Of a stretch of DNA of 64,000 nucleotides, positions 25,304 through 34,182 are shown piece by piece. Every line of letters starts with the position of its first letter. The first letter of the stretch is position 1. This stretch comes from Heterorhizobium halophytocola (lineage in GTDB: Bacteria; Pseudomonadota; Alphaproteobacteria; Rhizobiales; Rhizobiaceae). The notes beneath the pieces were generated by a model. The model had not been told where the DNA came from. It saw nothing but the letters and a program-made list of their open reading frames with translations, and searched no databases. Where the stretch lies: contig NZ_JAGGJU010000007.1 of the NCBI RefSeq assembly GCF_017873095.1, positions 186,001-250,000 of the forward strand, read 5' to 3'. Made by a program: the position numbers and the translations under genes.

Positions 25304-26140
25304 GTGAACCTTATCGGCCTTGTTGTCATCGCAGTCTGTCTCAGCATCGCCATGATGGTTGCATGGTGGGTGCAGCGCCGCACGGGCGCCAGCGGCTGGG
25401 TGGATGCCATCTGGTCCTTTGCCGTCGGTCTCGGTGGCCTTGCGGCCGTGCTGCTGGCCGATGGCGATTTCACCCTGCGCAAGGCGGCGCTGATCGTCCT
25501 GGTCGGCTTCTGGTCGCTGCGTCTGGGCGGCCATATCGCCACCCGCACGGCCAAGGGCGGCGACGATCCCCGCTACAAGCAATTGTCGGAGGAATGGGGC
25601 GAGGCGTTTCCGCGCCGGCTGTTCCTCTTCCTGCAGATTCAGGCGGTTGCCGGCCTTGCACTGGCCGTCTCCGTCCAGGCCGCGGCCTCCAATATGGCCG
25701 AATTTCCAGGTGTCTTGGACATGATCGCCGTGCTTGTCGCGATCATCGCGGTTGTAGGCGAAGGTATCGCCGACCGGCAATTGGCCCGGTTCAAGGCGCA
25801 GCCCCATGCCAAGGGCGCTATCTGCGAGAAGGGGCTGTGGGGCTGGTCGCGCCATCCGAACTATTTCTTCGAATGGCTGTTCTGGTGCGCCCTGCCTTTC
25901 CTCGCCGCCAGTCTTGCCGATGCGCGGCTTTCCAGCCTGCTGTCGCTGCTGGCACCGCTGATGATGTACTGGCTGCTCGTCCATGTCTCCGGCATACCGC
26001 CGCTGGAGGCGCATATGCAACGGTCGCGCGGTGCCGCATTCCGGGACCTGCAGCAGCGCGTCAACGCCTTCTTTCCCGGCCCGCCGAAGCGTGGTGCCGG
26101 ACACTCGTCCTCACAATCCGCCAGGGAAACCCGCCCATGA
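25304..26140 (+). CDS. DUF1295 membrane protein (steroid 5-alpha-reductase family)
   Basis: 278 residues from a GTG with AGGAG seven bases upstream. Seven or so membrane helices and the C-terminal GLWGWSRHPNYFFEWLFWCA, the NADPH-binding signature shared with ICMT and steroid reductases, mark a DUF1295 protein. In other alphaproteobacteria such genes accompany cyclopropane-synthase-like methyltransferases in lipid modification and singlet-oxygen response clusters. Here the stop overlaps the next gene by ATGA, so the two are tightly coupled. Confidence 0.88.
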   Translation: MNLIGLVVIAVCLSIAMMVAWWVQRRTGASGWVDAIWSFAVGLGGLAAVLLADGDFTLRKAALIVLVGFWSLRLGGHIATRTAKGGDDPRYKQLSEEWGEAFPRRLFLFLQIQAVAGLALAVSVQAAASNMAEFPGVLDMIAVLVAIIAVVGEGIADRQLARFKAQPHAKGAICEKGLWGWSRHPNYFFEWLFWCALPFLAASLADARLSSLLSLLAPLMMYWLLVHVSGIPPLEAHMQRSRGAAFRDLQQRVNAFFPGPPKRGAGHSSSQSARETRP

Positions 26141-27171
26141 ACCTGCACGCCATCGCCATCAACGCCGTCGAGAGAAATGCCATTCCCGACAGCATCACCC
26201 GCGCCGGGATAGAATATCTCGTCGGACGGACCAAGCGGCGCCTGGCAAAGCTGCCGGGCGACGAGGAGGTCGCCTTTGCACTCGACATGGGGCGGTTCCC
26301 GATCGCCACCCATACCGACGAGGCCAATCAGCAGCATTACGAGGTTCCGGCCGAATTCTTCGCCCGCGTGCTCGGCCCCCGGCGAAAATATTCGAGCTGT
26401 TTCTACCCCGACAAGGCAACGACGCTCGAGCAGGCGGAACTGCATGCGCTGGCCGAAACAGTGGCCCATGCGGGCATCGAAGATGGCCAGACCATTCTCG
26501 AACTCGGCTGCGGCTGGGGGTCGCTATCGCTCTACATGGCCGAAAGCTTTCCGCATGCGCGGATCACGTCGGTATCGAATTCGGCCTCGCAACGGCGCTA
26601 TATCGAGCAGCAGGCGGCCGACAAGGGGCTGACGAACCTCACCATCGTCACCGCCGACATGAATGATTTCTCGACCGATACCCGTCACGACCGTGTCGTT
26701 TCCGTCGAGATGTTCGAGCATATGTCGAACTGGCAGGAACTGCTGGTGCGCACCCGGTCCTGGCTGAAGCCGGAAGGGCGGCTTTTCCTCCACGTCTTCA
26801 CGCATCGCAACCGTTCCTACCGGTTCGACCACAATGATCCGGCCGACTGGATCGCCAACTACTTCTTCACCGGCGGCATCATGCCGGCCCACGACCTGCC
26901 GCACCGCTTCCCCGAGCTGTTTCATGTCGAGCAGGAATGGCGCTGGTCGGGCGAACACTATCGCCGCACAGCGCTGGACTGGCTTGCCAATTTCGACAGC
27001 CAGACAGTCGAGATCGACCGGATCCTCGAGGGGGTCTATGGCAAGGCGGATGCCGTGCTCTGGCGTCGCCGCTGGCGGCTGTTCTTCCTGGCAACCGCCG
27101 GCCTGTTCGGCCATGCCGGCGGGGATGTCTGGGGTGTCGGCCACTATCTGCTGGCGCCCAACGCGGGCTGA
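26137..27171 (+). CDS. Cyclopropane-fatty-acyl-phospholipid synthase-like methyltransferase
   Basis: 344 residues. QQHYEVPAEFFARVLGPRRKYSS is the acyl-chain-binding entry of the CFA synthase family and ILELGCGWGSLSLYMAE near residue 115 is SAM-binding motif I; VSVEMFEHMSNW and a late YRRTALDWL follow. The N-terminal domain is short compared with enterobacterial Cfa (382). Relatives such as UfaM of Rhodobacter methylate unsaturated fatty acids without making a cyclopropane, so methyl- or furan-fatty-acid formation is an alternative to ring formation. ATG overlaps the DUF1295 stop. Confidence 0.88.
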   Translation: MNLHAIAINAVERNAIPDSITRAGIEYLVGRTKRRLAKLPGDEEVAFALDMGRFPIATHTDEANQQHYEVPAEFFARVLGPRRKYSSCFYPDKATTLEQAELHALAETVAHAGIEDGQTILELGCGWGSLSLYMAESFPHARITSVSNSASQRRYIEQQAADKGLTNLTIVTADMNDFSTDTRHDRVVSVEMFEHMSNWQELLVRTRSWLKPEGRLFLHVFTHRNRSYRFDHNDPADWIANYFFTGGIMPAHDLPHRFPELFHVEQEWRWSGEHYRRTALDWLANFDSQTVEIDRILEGVYGKADAVLWRRRWRLFFLATAGLFGHAGGDVWGVGHYLLAPNAG

Positions 27172-27188
27172 CGGGACAGCGGCGGCTA

Positions 27189-28133
27189 TCAGCCAAAATC
27201 GACCGCATTGGTGTTGGCGCCGCAGACGAGAACCGCGACGCGCTCGTTTTCGTCAGGCACATAGCGGCCCGACAGCAAAGCTGCAAAGGCTGCGGCACCA
27301 CCCGGCTCGGTGGCGATGCGGGTTGTGTCCCACAGCGCTTTCTGTGCGGCCCGGATATCCTCGTCTGCGACCAGCACCGACTGCGCCACATGGTCTCTTG
27401 CTATCGCGAACATGAGGTCGCCGACCTGTTTCGGCGCCAGCGAATCAGCGGCAATGCCGCCTGCGGGAGACGGGACAGGCTTGCCGGCGGAAAGCGCATG
27501 ATTCAGCGTTGGCGCCTGTTCCGGCTCGACCGCGACGATCTTCACCCGACCTTCGTACCAGGCGGCAATGCCGCCGATCAGGCCGCCGCCACCGACCGCG
27601 ACGAGCAGCGTGGTGATCTCCGGCAGATCCTCCTCTATCTCCTGGCCTAGCGTGCCCTGGCCGAGCAGGGTCTCGACCTGGTCATAGGCGTGGATCTGGC
27701 GGGCGCCGGTCTTTTCCGCCAGTGCCTGGCTTGCGGCCAGTGCGTCGGCATAGAGGTCGCCGCCGATGACCAGGTCAGCGCCATAGGCGCGGATGCGATC
27801 GGTCTTCGATTTCGGGCTGACGGCGGGAACGAAGATGGAGGACTTCACCCCGAGCTTCATCGCGGCATAGGCGACGGCCGCGCCATGATTGCCGCCGGAC
27901 GCGGCGATCACGCCGGCATCCGGCACGCCCTGCGAGAGAAGGTTGTTGAAGGCGCCGCGCACCTTGAACGAGCCGGAATGCTGCAGGCATTCGAGTTTCA
28001 GGTCGACCGTCCGCGAGGGACGGCCGAAATCCGCCATGTCGACGCGCATTACCGGTGTGTGGCGGACATGATCGCGGATGCGCGGGGCGACGGCCGCTAT
28101 GCGTTCGCGCGTGATCTCTGCTACTTCGGCCAT
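27189..28133 (-). CDS. Threonine/serine dehydratase, PLP-dependent
   Basis: 314 residues of fold-type II PLP enzymes. HSGSFKVRGAFNNLL carries the Schiff-base Lys near residue 54, ASGGNHGAAVAYAA is the substrate loop, and VAVGGGGLIGG near residue 175 binds the phosphate. The length lacks the regulatory ACT domain of biosynthetic IlvA, so it is a catabolic threonine/serine ammonia-lyase or a related dehydratase. It is divergent from an ArsR-type regulator 62 bases away, which could control it. Confidence 0.86.
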   Translation of the reverse strand: MAEVAEITRERIAAVAPRIRDHVRHTPVMRVDMADFGRPSRTVDLKLECLQHSGSFKVRGAFNNLLSQGVPDAGVIAASGGNHGAAVAYAAMKLGVKSSIFVPAVSPKSKTDRIRAYGADLVIGGDLYADALAASQALAEKTGARQIHAYDQVETLLGQGTLGQEIEEDLPEITTLLVAVGGGGLIGGIAAWYEGRVKIVAVEPEQAPTLNHALSAGKPVPSPAGGIAADSLAPKQVGDLMFAIARDHVAQSVLVADEDIRAAQKALWDTTRIATEPGGAAAFAALLSGRYVPDENERVAVLVCGANTNAVDFG

Positions 28134-28195
28134 GTTATGCTCCCATCCTGCGGACCTGTCTTGACTGTCTCTTCGTTAATTCGCAAAATAACGAA

Positions 28196-28498
28196 ATGCA
28201 AGCTCTGACCGTCTACAAGGCCCTCGCCAGCGACAAGCGGCTAGCCATTCTCGAATGGCTGAAGGATCCGCGCGCGCATTTTCCCCCGCAGGCGGATGGC
28301 GATCTGGTGGAGGACGGCGTCTGTGCGCTGCTGATCGCCAACAAGCTGTCGATCAGCCCTGCGACGCTGAGCGAACATATGCGCGTTCTGCAGCAGGCGG
28401 GACTGGTGAGCGCCCGCAAGATCAAGCAATGGACCTTCTTCAAACGCGACGAGGATCAGATCGCGGCGTTGAAGTCCGGCAGTTTCGCCGAGCTTTGA
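28196..28498 (+). CDS. ArsR/SmtB-type winged-helix regulator
   Basis: 100 residues. ALASDKRLAILEWLKDP begins the winged helix, with recognition helix SISPATLSEHMRVLQQAGLV and wing RKIKQWTFFKR. One Cys (DGVCALLIANK) lies before the recognition helix, at the site used by some members for metal or thiol sensing. Its target is unknown; the divergent dehydratase is the obvious candidate. Confidence 0.87.
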   Translation: MQALTVYKALASDKRLAILEWLKDPRAHFPPQADGDLVEDGVCALLIANKLSISPATLSEHMRVLQQAGLVSARKIKQWTFFKRDEDQIAALKSGSFAEL

Positions 28499-28576
28499 AT
28501 GCTTGGCGCGGGGGTGGTGCACCCGGCGAAATTTGCGTGACAGCCTGGTCCGTTCCTGAAACACTGGCCGCTTGAG

Positions 28577-28655
28577 AGACAGGGGCGTCCGTCAAACCAG
28601 ACGGGCTGAGACGTACCCTTGGAACCTGAACCAGATCATGCTGGCGGAGGGAGTC
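28577..28655 (+). promoter_or_regulatory. TPP riboswitch (THI element)
   Basis: The segment contains the conserved TPP-aptamer pieces in order: ACAGGGGCG, GCTGAGA, ACCCTTGGAACCTGAACC, and CTGGCGGAGGGAG. It lies 73 bases before thiD and should lower thiD expression when thiamine pyrophosphate is plentiful. No clear intrinsic terminator follows, so control of translation is more likely. Confidence 0.93.
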
Positions 28656-28727
28656 GCTCGGGTCTGTGCCCCATGTCTTTCGGCACGCTTGCGGCCCGTA
28701 GACCCTGCCCCGCCGGAAAGGGCAAAG

Positions 28728-29570
28728 ATGACCGGCGAAAATCCCCACTGTTTACGACCGATCCGCAACCTGCTGTCGATTGCAGGCTCCGACCCGTCCG
28801 GCGGGGCCGGCATCCAGGCCGACCTGAAGAGCTTTTCCGCCCGCGGTGTCTTTGGCATGGCGGCGATGACCGCGTTGACCGCGCAGAACACCAGGGGCGT
28901 GACTGCCGTTCATCGGCTGCCGCCGGACTTCGTTCGTGCGCAGGTCGAAGCGGTCTTTGCCGATATACGGGTGGACGCGGTGAAGATCGGCATGCTGGCC
29001 GAGGCCGGTATCGTCGAGGCCGTGGCGTCGACCTTGCGGCGTCACCGCGAGGTGCCGGTCGTGCTTGATCCCGTGATGGTCGCCAAGGGTGGGACAAGTC
29101 TGCTGGACGCTGCGGCAGTCGTGGCCCTGAAGACGCAACTCGTGCCGCTGGCCCGCCTGATCACCCCCAATCTGCCCGAGGCCGCCGCCCTGCTGGGCCG
29201 AGCGGAGGCTAGAAGCCGGGAAGAGATGCTGGAACAGGCCCGGCGACTGCTGGCCCTGGGACCGGAAGCGGTGCTGGTCAAGGGAGGGCACCTGACAGGT
29301 GACGACAGTCCGGACCTGCTGGTGACGACAGGCGAGGCGCACTGGTTCGAAGGCGAGCGCATAGTTACTGCCAATACCCATGGCACCGGCTGCTCGCTCT
29401 CGAGCGCAATCGCCGCGGAGCTTGCCAAGGGTGCGCCCATGCGCGACGCCGTCGCGATTGCCAAGCATTGGCTCGTCGGCGCGATCGCTACGGCCGGGCA
29501 GCTCTCGGTCGGTGCGGGCCATGGCCCGGTGCATCACTTCCATGGACTTTGGCCAGAGGGGAATGCCTGA
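28728..29570 (+). CDS. thiD: Hydroxymethylpyrimidine/phosphomethylpyrimidine kinase
   Basis: 280 residues from ATG 28728 with GGAAAGG upstream. [20 protein letters not shown] at residues 13-32 is the ThiD signature, [11 protein letters not shown] follows, and [15 protein letters not shown] near residue 225 is the ribokinase-type anion hole and catalytic Asp region (GTGC in place of GTGD-like). It phosphorylates HMP and HMP-P in thiamine synthesis. The TPP riboswitch upstream supports the assignment. No other thi gene is adjacent. Confidence 0.94.
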   Translation: MTGENPHCLRPIRNLLSIAGSDPSGGAGIQADLKSFSARGVFGMAAMTALTAQNTRGVTAVHRLPPDFVRAQVEAVFADIRVDAVKIGMLAEAGIVEAVASTLRRHREVPVVLDPVMVAKGGTSLLDAAAVVALKTQLVPLARLITPNLPEAAALLGRAEARSREEMLEQARRLLALGPEAVLVKGGHLTGDDSPDLLVTTGEAHWFEGERIVTANTHGTGCSLSSAIAAELAKGAPMRDAVAIAKHWLVGAIATAGQLSVGAGHGPVHHFHGLWPEGNA

Positions 29571-29576
29571 CTGCGA

Positions 29577-30221
29577 TCAGCGGCCCAGAACGGGTTTCGG
29601 CGCAGCAAGGCTCATGGAAGAGCCGGCCGGCTCTTCCGCCGAGGCCAGCTGTTCGAAGCCGGTGGTGTTTTCGAACTTCTCCCAGCTCGCATCCATGGCA
29701 TAGGCCTGGGAGAGAAGCGGGATGCTGAAATGGCCGAAGTAAAGAGAAAGCTGGCCTTCCGCCTTGTCGTCGGGCACCCCGGCGATCTGGTGGAGATAGA
29801 TGACCGAGGCGAGCCCGGTTCGGTCGGCGCCGGACTTGCAATGGATCAGCAGCGGCTTGGGCGCCGTGCGCATCAATTCGGTCAGCTCGCGAATGCGCTG
29901 CGACGAGAGTTCGCGGCGCGCCGACATCCGGAAATCGAAGTGGCGGATGCCGCGGGCGTCGGCCGCCTTGATCTCGGTATCATACCAGGGGGAGCCATCG
30001 TTTTCGCCGCGCAGGTTGATGATCGATTTGATCCCGTATTCGCTGGCATATTCGTCGATCTGGGCGGCAGACGGCTGCGCCGATCTGTAGACCTGGCCCG
30101 GTATTACCGTGTGCAGATTGCCGTAATATTGCAGGTAGCCGCAATAGCCGCCGATGGCAGCGACGCTTACAAGCACGACCGCGCCGAACCGGCCGGCCTG
30201 TTTGAGGATTGCACGCAGCAT
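29577..30221 (-). CDS. Membrane-anchored dual-specificity/tyrosine phosphatase-like protein
   Basis: 214 residues. Residues 13-32 form a signal anchor, leaving the domain in the periplasm. LLIHCKSGADRTGLASVIYL gives the CX5R phosphatase loop (CKSGADR) near residue 127, and IINLRGEN with WYDTE upstream supplies the general-acid region. It resembles the DSP/PTEN-like bacterial phosphatases; substrates may be phosphoproteins, phosphoinositides or other phosphate esters. Convergent with thiD, six bases apart. Confidence 0.85.
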   Translation of the reverse strand: MLRAILKQAGRFGAVVLVSVAAIGGYCGYLQYYGNLHTVIPGQVYRSAQPSAAQIDEYASEYGIKSIINLRGENDGSPWYDTEIKAADARGIRHFDFRMSARRELSSQRIRELTELMRTAPKPLLIHCKSGADRTGLASVIYLHQIAGVPDDKAEGQLSLYFGHFSIPLLSQAYAMDASWEKFENTTGFEQLASAEEPAGSSMSLAAPKPVLGR

Positions 30222-30623
30222 GATGGCTCCCAGCGCTGTTCAATTCGCCGTGATGCTAGGCATGCTTGCTGACAGTCACCTGAAGTAAAAATGTCAATTC
30301 CGCGAAGTCTTCATGACGGAACAATGTTGGTCGGTCTCGGGGCAGGCCGGCGTCAGATGGCATTGTCCGGTGAGCTGCAGGGCATCCTTGGTTTCAGCCT
30401 GCCGCTCAGAAGGGATAGCGCCCATCCTCGCGGCATCGACCGTCAGGCGAACCAAAGCGAAATGCCCAATCAGTGGTCCCTTGTGCCATCTGCCCAAAAA
30501 ATGCTTGTCTTCGATCGCAAAACATCGCCATCAACACCCGAGCGTTAGGGATTCGCTAACCAAACAGGCGAAGACTGGACGCTTGACGCCGCACGCCGCG
30601 GCAAAGCCGGAGATTTCAACAGC
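30222..30623. other. 402-base intergenic region without a supported gene
   Basis: It lies between the divergent phosphatase and amidotransferase genes. No frame gives a recognisable protein. A small inverted repeat GTTAG/CTAAC around 30544-30560 is the only structure I see. Confidence 0.45.
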
Positions 30624-31427
30624 ATGTGCCGCTGGGCAGCCTATCGCGGAGAGCCTCTCTATCTGGAAGAACTGGTGTCTTCCCCCGCGCATTCCCTGAT
30701 CGAACAATCCCATTGTGCGACCAAGGCAAAGACCTCGACCAATGCCGACGGCTTCGGCCTTGCCTGGTATGGCGACCATCCCGAGCCCGGACGCTTCCGC
30801 GATGTCCTGCCGGCCTGGTCGGATTGCAATCTGAAAAGCCTGTCGCGGCATGTCCGCTCACCGCTGTTCCTGGCGCATGTGCGCGCGGCAACCCATGGCG
30901 CGACCCGTCGCGACAATTGCCATCCCTTCGTCAAGGACAGCTGGTCCTTCATGCATAACGGCCAGGTCGAGCATTTCGCCGATCTGCGCCGGCGGATCGA
31001 GTCCATGCTCGATGACGAGCATTTCAACGCCCGCACCGGCTCGACCGATTCCGAACTCCTGTTCCTGCTGGCGCTGCAGTTCGGCCTCGCCGAACGTCCG
31101 CTCGAGGCCATGGGCGAGGCGATCGGTTTCGTCGAGCATCTGAGCCGCGAGGTGAAGGGCATGGCGCAGATCAAGTTCACGGTTGCCTTTTCCAACGGCA
31201 AGAGCCTTTATGCGGTGCGCTATGCCAGCGAAGGCTATGCGCCGACGCTGTTTGCCGCACCGATGGGCCGCGACGGCGGCTATTGCCTGGTCTCCGAACC
31301 GCTCGACGACAACAAGGACACCTGGGCGGAAATCCCGCCGGGCAGTGCCGTGATCGTTGGCGAGGACGGGCTCGATGTCGCAGCCTTCACGCCGTTTTGG
31401 GATGCGGCGAAGGTCGCCGCGGAATAG
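30624..31427 (+). CDS. Class II glutamine amidotransferase (YafJ/EgtC-like)
   Basis: 267 residues beginning MCRWAAY, so Cys2 becomes the N-terminal nucleophile after Met removal. NADGFGLAWYGDHP, LAHVRAATHGATRRDNCHPF and FMHNGQVEHF are the Ntn-hydrolase amidotransferase blocks. YafJ and EgtC act on gamma-glutamyl compounds; no ergothioneine genes are present, so the YafJ label is preferred and the substrate is unknown. It stands alone. Confidence 0.9.
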   Translation: MCRWAAYRGEPLYLEELVSSPAHSLIEQSHCATKAKTSTNADGFGLAWYGDHPEPGRFRDVLPAWSDCNLKSLSRHVRSPLFLAHVRAATHGATRRDNCHPFVKDSWSFMHNGQVEHFADLRRRIESMLDDEHFNARTGSTDSELLFLLALQFGLAERPLEAMGEAIGFVEHLSREVKGMAQIKFTVAFSNGKSLYAVRYASEGYAPTLFAAPMGRDGGYCLVSEPLDDNKDTWAEIPPGSAVIVGEDGLDVAAFTPFWDAAKVAAE

Positions 31428-31464
31428 CCGTAGCCGCAAGCATGGCCGCCGTTTCGCAAGGCCC

Positions 31465-32400
31465 CTATACCGCCGGCGAGGCCTTGGCCTGCCGGCGCAC
31501 TTCATCGATGAAGGTCTTCAAGGCCCCCGCCGCCGGATCGCCGCGATAGGCGAGGGAAAGCGGTGCCTCCAGCGGGCTGGCCGCAAGGATCCGGCGGTAG
31601 GACACGCCTGAAGTTTCGAGCCGCGCCAGCGAGCGCGGAATGATGGTGAGCCCGAGGCCGGCGGCGACGAGACTGAGGGTCGAGACGAAACGCGGCGTTT
31701 CCTGACCGACGCGCGGACTGAAACCGGCCTCGTGACAGGCGGTGATGATCAGGTCATAAAGCCCTTGCGCCGACTGGCGCCTGTAAAGCACGAAGGTTTC
31801 TCCGGCGAGATCGGCGAGCGCCACACCGTGTCCCGCAGCTGAGGCCAAACCCTCGGCGCCCTGGGCAAGGCGGTGCGTGTCGGGAAGGGCGAGCACCATG
31901 TCCTCGCGCCACACGGGCTCGATCGTCAGCCGTGGATCGGGGCTTGCCGTCGATCGGACGAAGGCGGCATCCAGCCGTTCTGCCAGCAGGTCGCCGATCA
32001 GTTCCGCTGTCGATCCCTCTTCCAGCGTCAGCGACACATCGGGCGAGGCTGAGCCGTAGGCGCGCACGACCGAGGCGACCAGGGGGTGAAAGCCGGCCGA
32101 GCTGGTAAACCCGATCACGAGCTTGCCGGTTTCGCCACGCGCTGCCCGCCGCGCCGCATCGACCGCCCCCTCGACATCTGCGACCACCTGCCGGGCCCGC
32201 GCGATGAAGGCCTCGCCGGCCTCGGTCAAAGCCATGCCACGCGGCAGGCGGCGAAACAGCGGCGTGCCGATCCTATCCTCCAGTGCGCGGATCTGCTGGC
32301 TGAGCGGCGGCTGCTGCAGGCCCAGCCGCTCTGCTGCACGGGTCATGTGCCCCTCGTCGGCAACGACAATGGCATAGCGAAGATGACGCAGTTCGATCAT
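31465..32400 (-). CDS. LysR family regulator divergent to chromate transporter
   Basis: 311 residues. MIELRHLRYAIVVADEGHMTRAAERLGLQQPPLSQQIRALE is a full LysR winged-helix; the PPLSQQI recognition helix places it in the BenM/CbbR-like group. The effector domain is complete. It is divergent from the chromate-type transporter genes, with a palindrome in the 97-base spacer, so it probably controls them. Confidence 0.92.
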   Translation of the reverse strand: MIELRHLRYAIVVADEGHMTRAAERLGLQQPPLSQQIRALEDRIGTPLFRRLPRGMALTEAGEAFIARARQVVADVEGAVDAARRAARGETGKLVIGFTSSAGFHPLVASVVRAYGSASPDVSLTLEEGSTAELIGDLLAERLDAAFVRSTASPDPRLTIEPVWREDMVLALPDTHRLAQGAEGLASAAGHGVALADLAGETFVLYRRQSAQGLYDLIITACHEAGFSPRVGQETPRFVSTLSLVAAGLGLTIIPRSLARLETSGVSYRRILAASPLEAPLSLAYRGDPAAGALKTFIDEVRRQAKASPAV

Positions 32401-32414
32401 GTCATACCTGTAAC

Positions 32415-32438
32415 ATATGGAATTTCAGTTATCCATAT
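32415..32438. promoter_or_regulatory. Putative LysR operator between lysR and the chromate transporter
   Basis: ATATGGA (32415-32421), ten bases, TCCATAT (32432-32438) is a perfect inverted repeat in the divergent spacer, at the position and of the length expected for a LysR recognition site. Confidence 0.6.
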
Positions 32439-32497
32439 ATTGGACAAGAGGGCGAGTCGGTCGTATCCAAAGAAGACACTGGATTGGAGACGAATGC

Positions 32498-33070
32498 ATG
32501 AGTGCCGTAACCGAAAGCGCCGCAACCGATGCCGAAAGACCGGCGCCCGGGCTGCTCGAACTGTTCAGCGCCTTTCTGGAAATCGGTCTGATGGGCTTCG
32601 GCGGGGTCTTGCCGCTCGCCCGGCGGATGATCGTGGAGAAGCGCCGCTGGCTCACCGAGACGGAATTTACCGAAGTGCTCGGCCTGTGCCAGTTCCTGCC
32701 CGGCGGCAACATTCTCAACATGTCCGTGGCGCTCGGCATGAAATTCGGCGGCTGGCGTGGCGCACTCGCGGCCTTTACCGGCGTGATCGCGGCACCGACG
32801 GCGATCGTCATCTGTTTCGGCGTGATCTACAATCGCTACAGCGATAACCCGCAGGTCGAGCATGTCTTTGCGGGGCTTGCGGCCGCGGCTGCCGGCCTGC
32901 TGATCGGCATGGCCTGGAAGATCGCCCGGCCGGTTGCGGCCAAACCCTGGGCGGCAGCAATCGCCCTTGTCTGTTTCGTCGCGATTGCGGTGCTGCGCCT
33001 GCCCTTGTTCTGGACCCTGCTGGTCCTGGCCCCGATTTCCATATTGATCAGCTGGAGGCTTTCGCGATGA
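32498..33070 (+). CDS. chrA: Chromate transporter, N-terminal-half protein
   Basis: 190 residues from ATG 32498 with GGAG eight bases upstream. LFSAFLEIGLMGFGGVLPLAR, WLTETEFTEVLGLCQFLPGGN and a set of five to six membrane helices are CHR domain features. ChrA is usually one polypeptide with two CHR domains; here it is two short genes overlapping by ATGA, the SCHR pair arrangement. The pair may export chromate or another oxyanion; the LysR control suggests a physiological substrate other than chromate. Confidence 0.9.
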   Translation: MSAVTESAATDAERPAPGLLELFSAFLEIGLMGFGGVLPLARRMIVEKRRWLTETEFTEVLGLCQFLPGGNILNMSVALGMKFGGWRGALAAFTGVIAAPTAIVICFGVIYNRYSDNPQVEHVFAGLAAAAAGLLIGMAWKIARPVAAKPWAAAIALVCFVAIAVLRLPLFWTLLVLAPISILISWRLSR

Positions 33071-33585
33071 CCGCGCTGCTGGTGTCACTGGCGCTTCTGT
33101 TCGGCGAACTGTCGCTGCTGGCCTTCGGCGGGGGCAATGCGGTGCTGCCGGAAATGCAGCGGCAGGTCGTCGAGATCCATCACTGGATGTCGGCGCAGGA
33201 GTTTTCCTCGCTCTTCGCGCTGGCCCAGGCAGCGCCCGGGCCCAATCTGATGATCGTGCCGCTGATCGGCTGGCATCTGGCGGGGCTGCCGGGTCTGCTC
33301 GTCTCGTCGGCGGCCAAGTTCATCCCGTCGGGGCTGCTCGCCGCCTGTGCCTTCAGGCTCTGGGAGCGCCATAGCGATCGTCCCTGGCGCAAGGTGGTGC
33401 AGGGCGGTCTCGTTCCGATGACGGCGGGCCTGGTCTGTGCCAGTGCGGCCATCATCACCGAGGCGGTGGCGACCTCGCTCCCGCTGATCGCCATCACCAT
33501 CGTCTCCTCGGGCTTGATGGCCTTTACCCGGCTGCACCCGATCGTTCTTCTGGCCGGCGGCGCCCTGGTCGGGCTGGCGCTGTAG
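33067..33585 (+). CDS. chrA: Chromate transporter, C-terminal-half protein
   Basis: 172 residues, second CHR half. LLFGELSLLAFGGGNAVLPEMQ and FSSLFALAQAAPGPNLMIVPLIG are the GGG and PGP blocks of the CHR domain. Start ATG overlaps the stop of the first half, so equal expression as a heterodimer is expected. About five membrane helices. It ends 40 bases before a convergent acetyltransferase gene. Confidence 0.9.
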   Translation: MTALLVSLALLFGELSLLAFGGGNAVLPEMQRQVVEIHHWMSAQEFSSLFALAQAAPGPNLMIVPLIGWHLAGLPGLLVSSAAKFIPSGLLAACAFRLWERHSDRPWRKVVQGGLVPMTAGLVCASAAIITEAVATSLPLIAITIVSSGLMAFTRLHPIVLLAGGALVGLAL

Positions 33586-33624
33586 AAAGAAGATGCAAGG
33601 CTGTGCCCAAGGAGTGCGCCTCGC

Positions 33625-34182
33625 TCAACCGCGCAAAAGCCGCCGCATCGCGCAGCGGGTTGCCGGATCGAAACCCAACTGCGCTTCCGCCTGGAGCACG
33701 GCGATCAGGCGCGGACCGGCCGTCCTGTCGTCGACAATCGAAAAGCCGAGGCGCTCGTAGAACGGGCGGTTCCAGGCGACGTCGCGGAAGGTGGTCAGCG
33801 TGATGGCCGCGGCACCCGAGTGCATTGCCGCGGCGATGACGGCGTCCATCAAGGCGCGGCCATGTCCGTGGCCCTGCGCGGCGCGACCGACCGAAAGCTC
33901 GGCAATATGGATCGTATCGTCGTGACGCTCGATGGTGATGAAGCCGAGCGGTCTGCCGGAAGCATCTGTGCTGACCCAGGTCAGGCCCGCTGCGATCCGC
34001 GTGCGATGCAGATGCGCATCTGCGATCGGCATGCGGGCTATCCATGCCCGTCCGGGCAGTGTTTCGAACCGCCGGGCAGCGTCCGCCTCTATCGCGGGAA
34101 GGAGCGGGGCATCCGCTGCCGTGGCGGGCCGGACAGTGGGTCTCTCTGGCGTCAAAGTTTGGCGAGCTTGAGCGTGATCCAC
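33625..34182 (-). CDS. GNAT family N-acetyltransferase
   Basis: 185 residues from a GTG at 34182, which overlaps the coaBC end by 31 bases; a TTG at 34155 overlapping the coaBC stop is an alternative start. AELSVGRAAQGHGHGRALMDA around residue 100 is the acetyl-CoA pyrophosphate-binding loop (Q-G-H-G-x-G/A), followed by FYERLGF. Substrate unknown. Transcription with coaBC is likely. In many rhizobia dut follows coaBC; it is not seen here. Confidence 0.84.
   Translation of the reverse strand: MDHAQARQTLTPERPTVRPATAADAPLLPAIEADAARRFETLPGRAWIARMPIADAHLHRTRIAAGLTWVSTDASGRPLGFITIERHDDTIHIAELSVGRAAQGHGHGRALMDAVIAAAMHSGAAAITLTTFRDVAWNRPFYERLGFSIVDDRTAGPRLIAVLQAEAQLGFDPATRCAMRRLLRG

Noticed and set aside
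25219-27171. 650-codon fused frame containing the CFA-like protein
   Set aside because: Its first 300 codons are out of phase with the true DUF1295 gene; the methyltransferase starts at the ATGA overlap at 26137.
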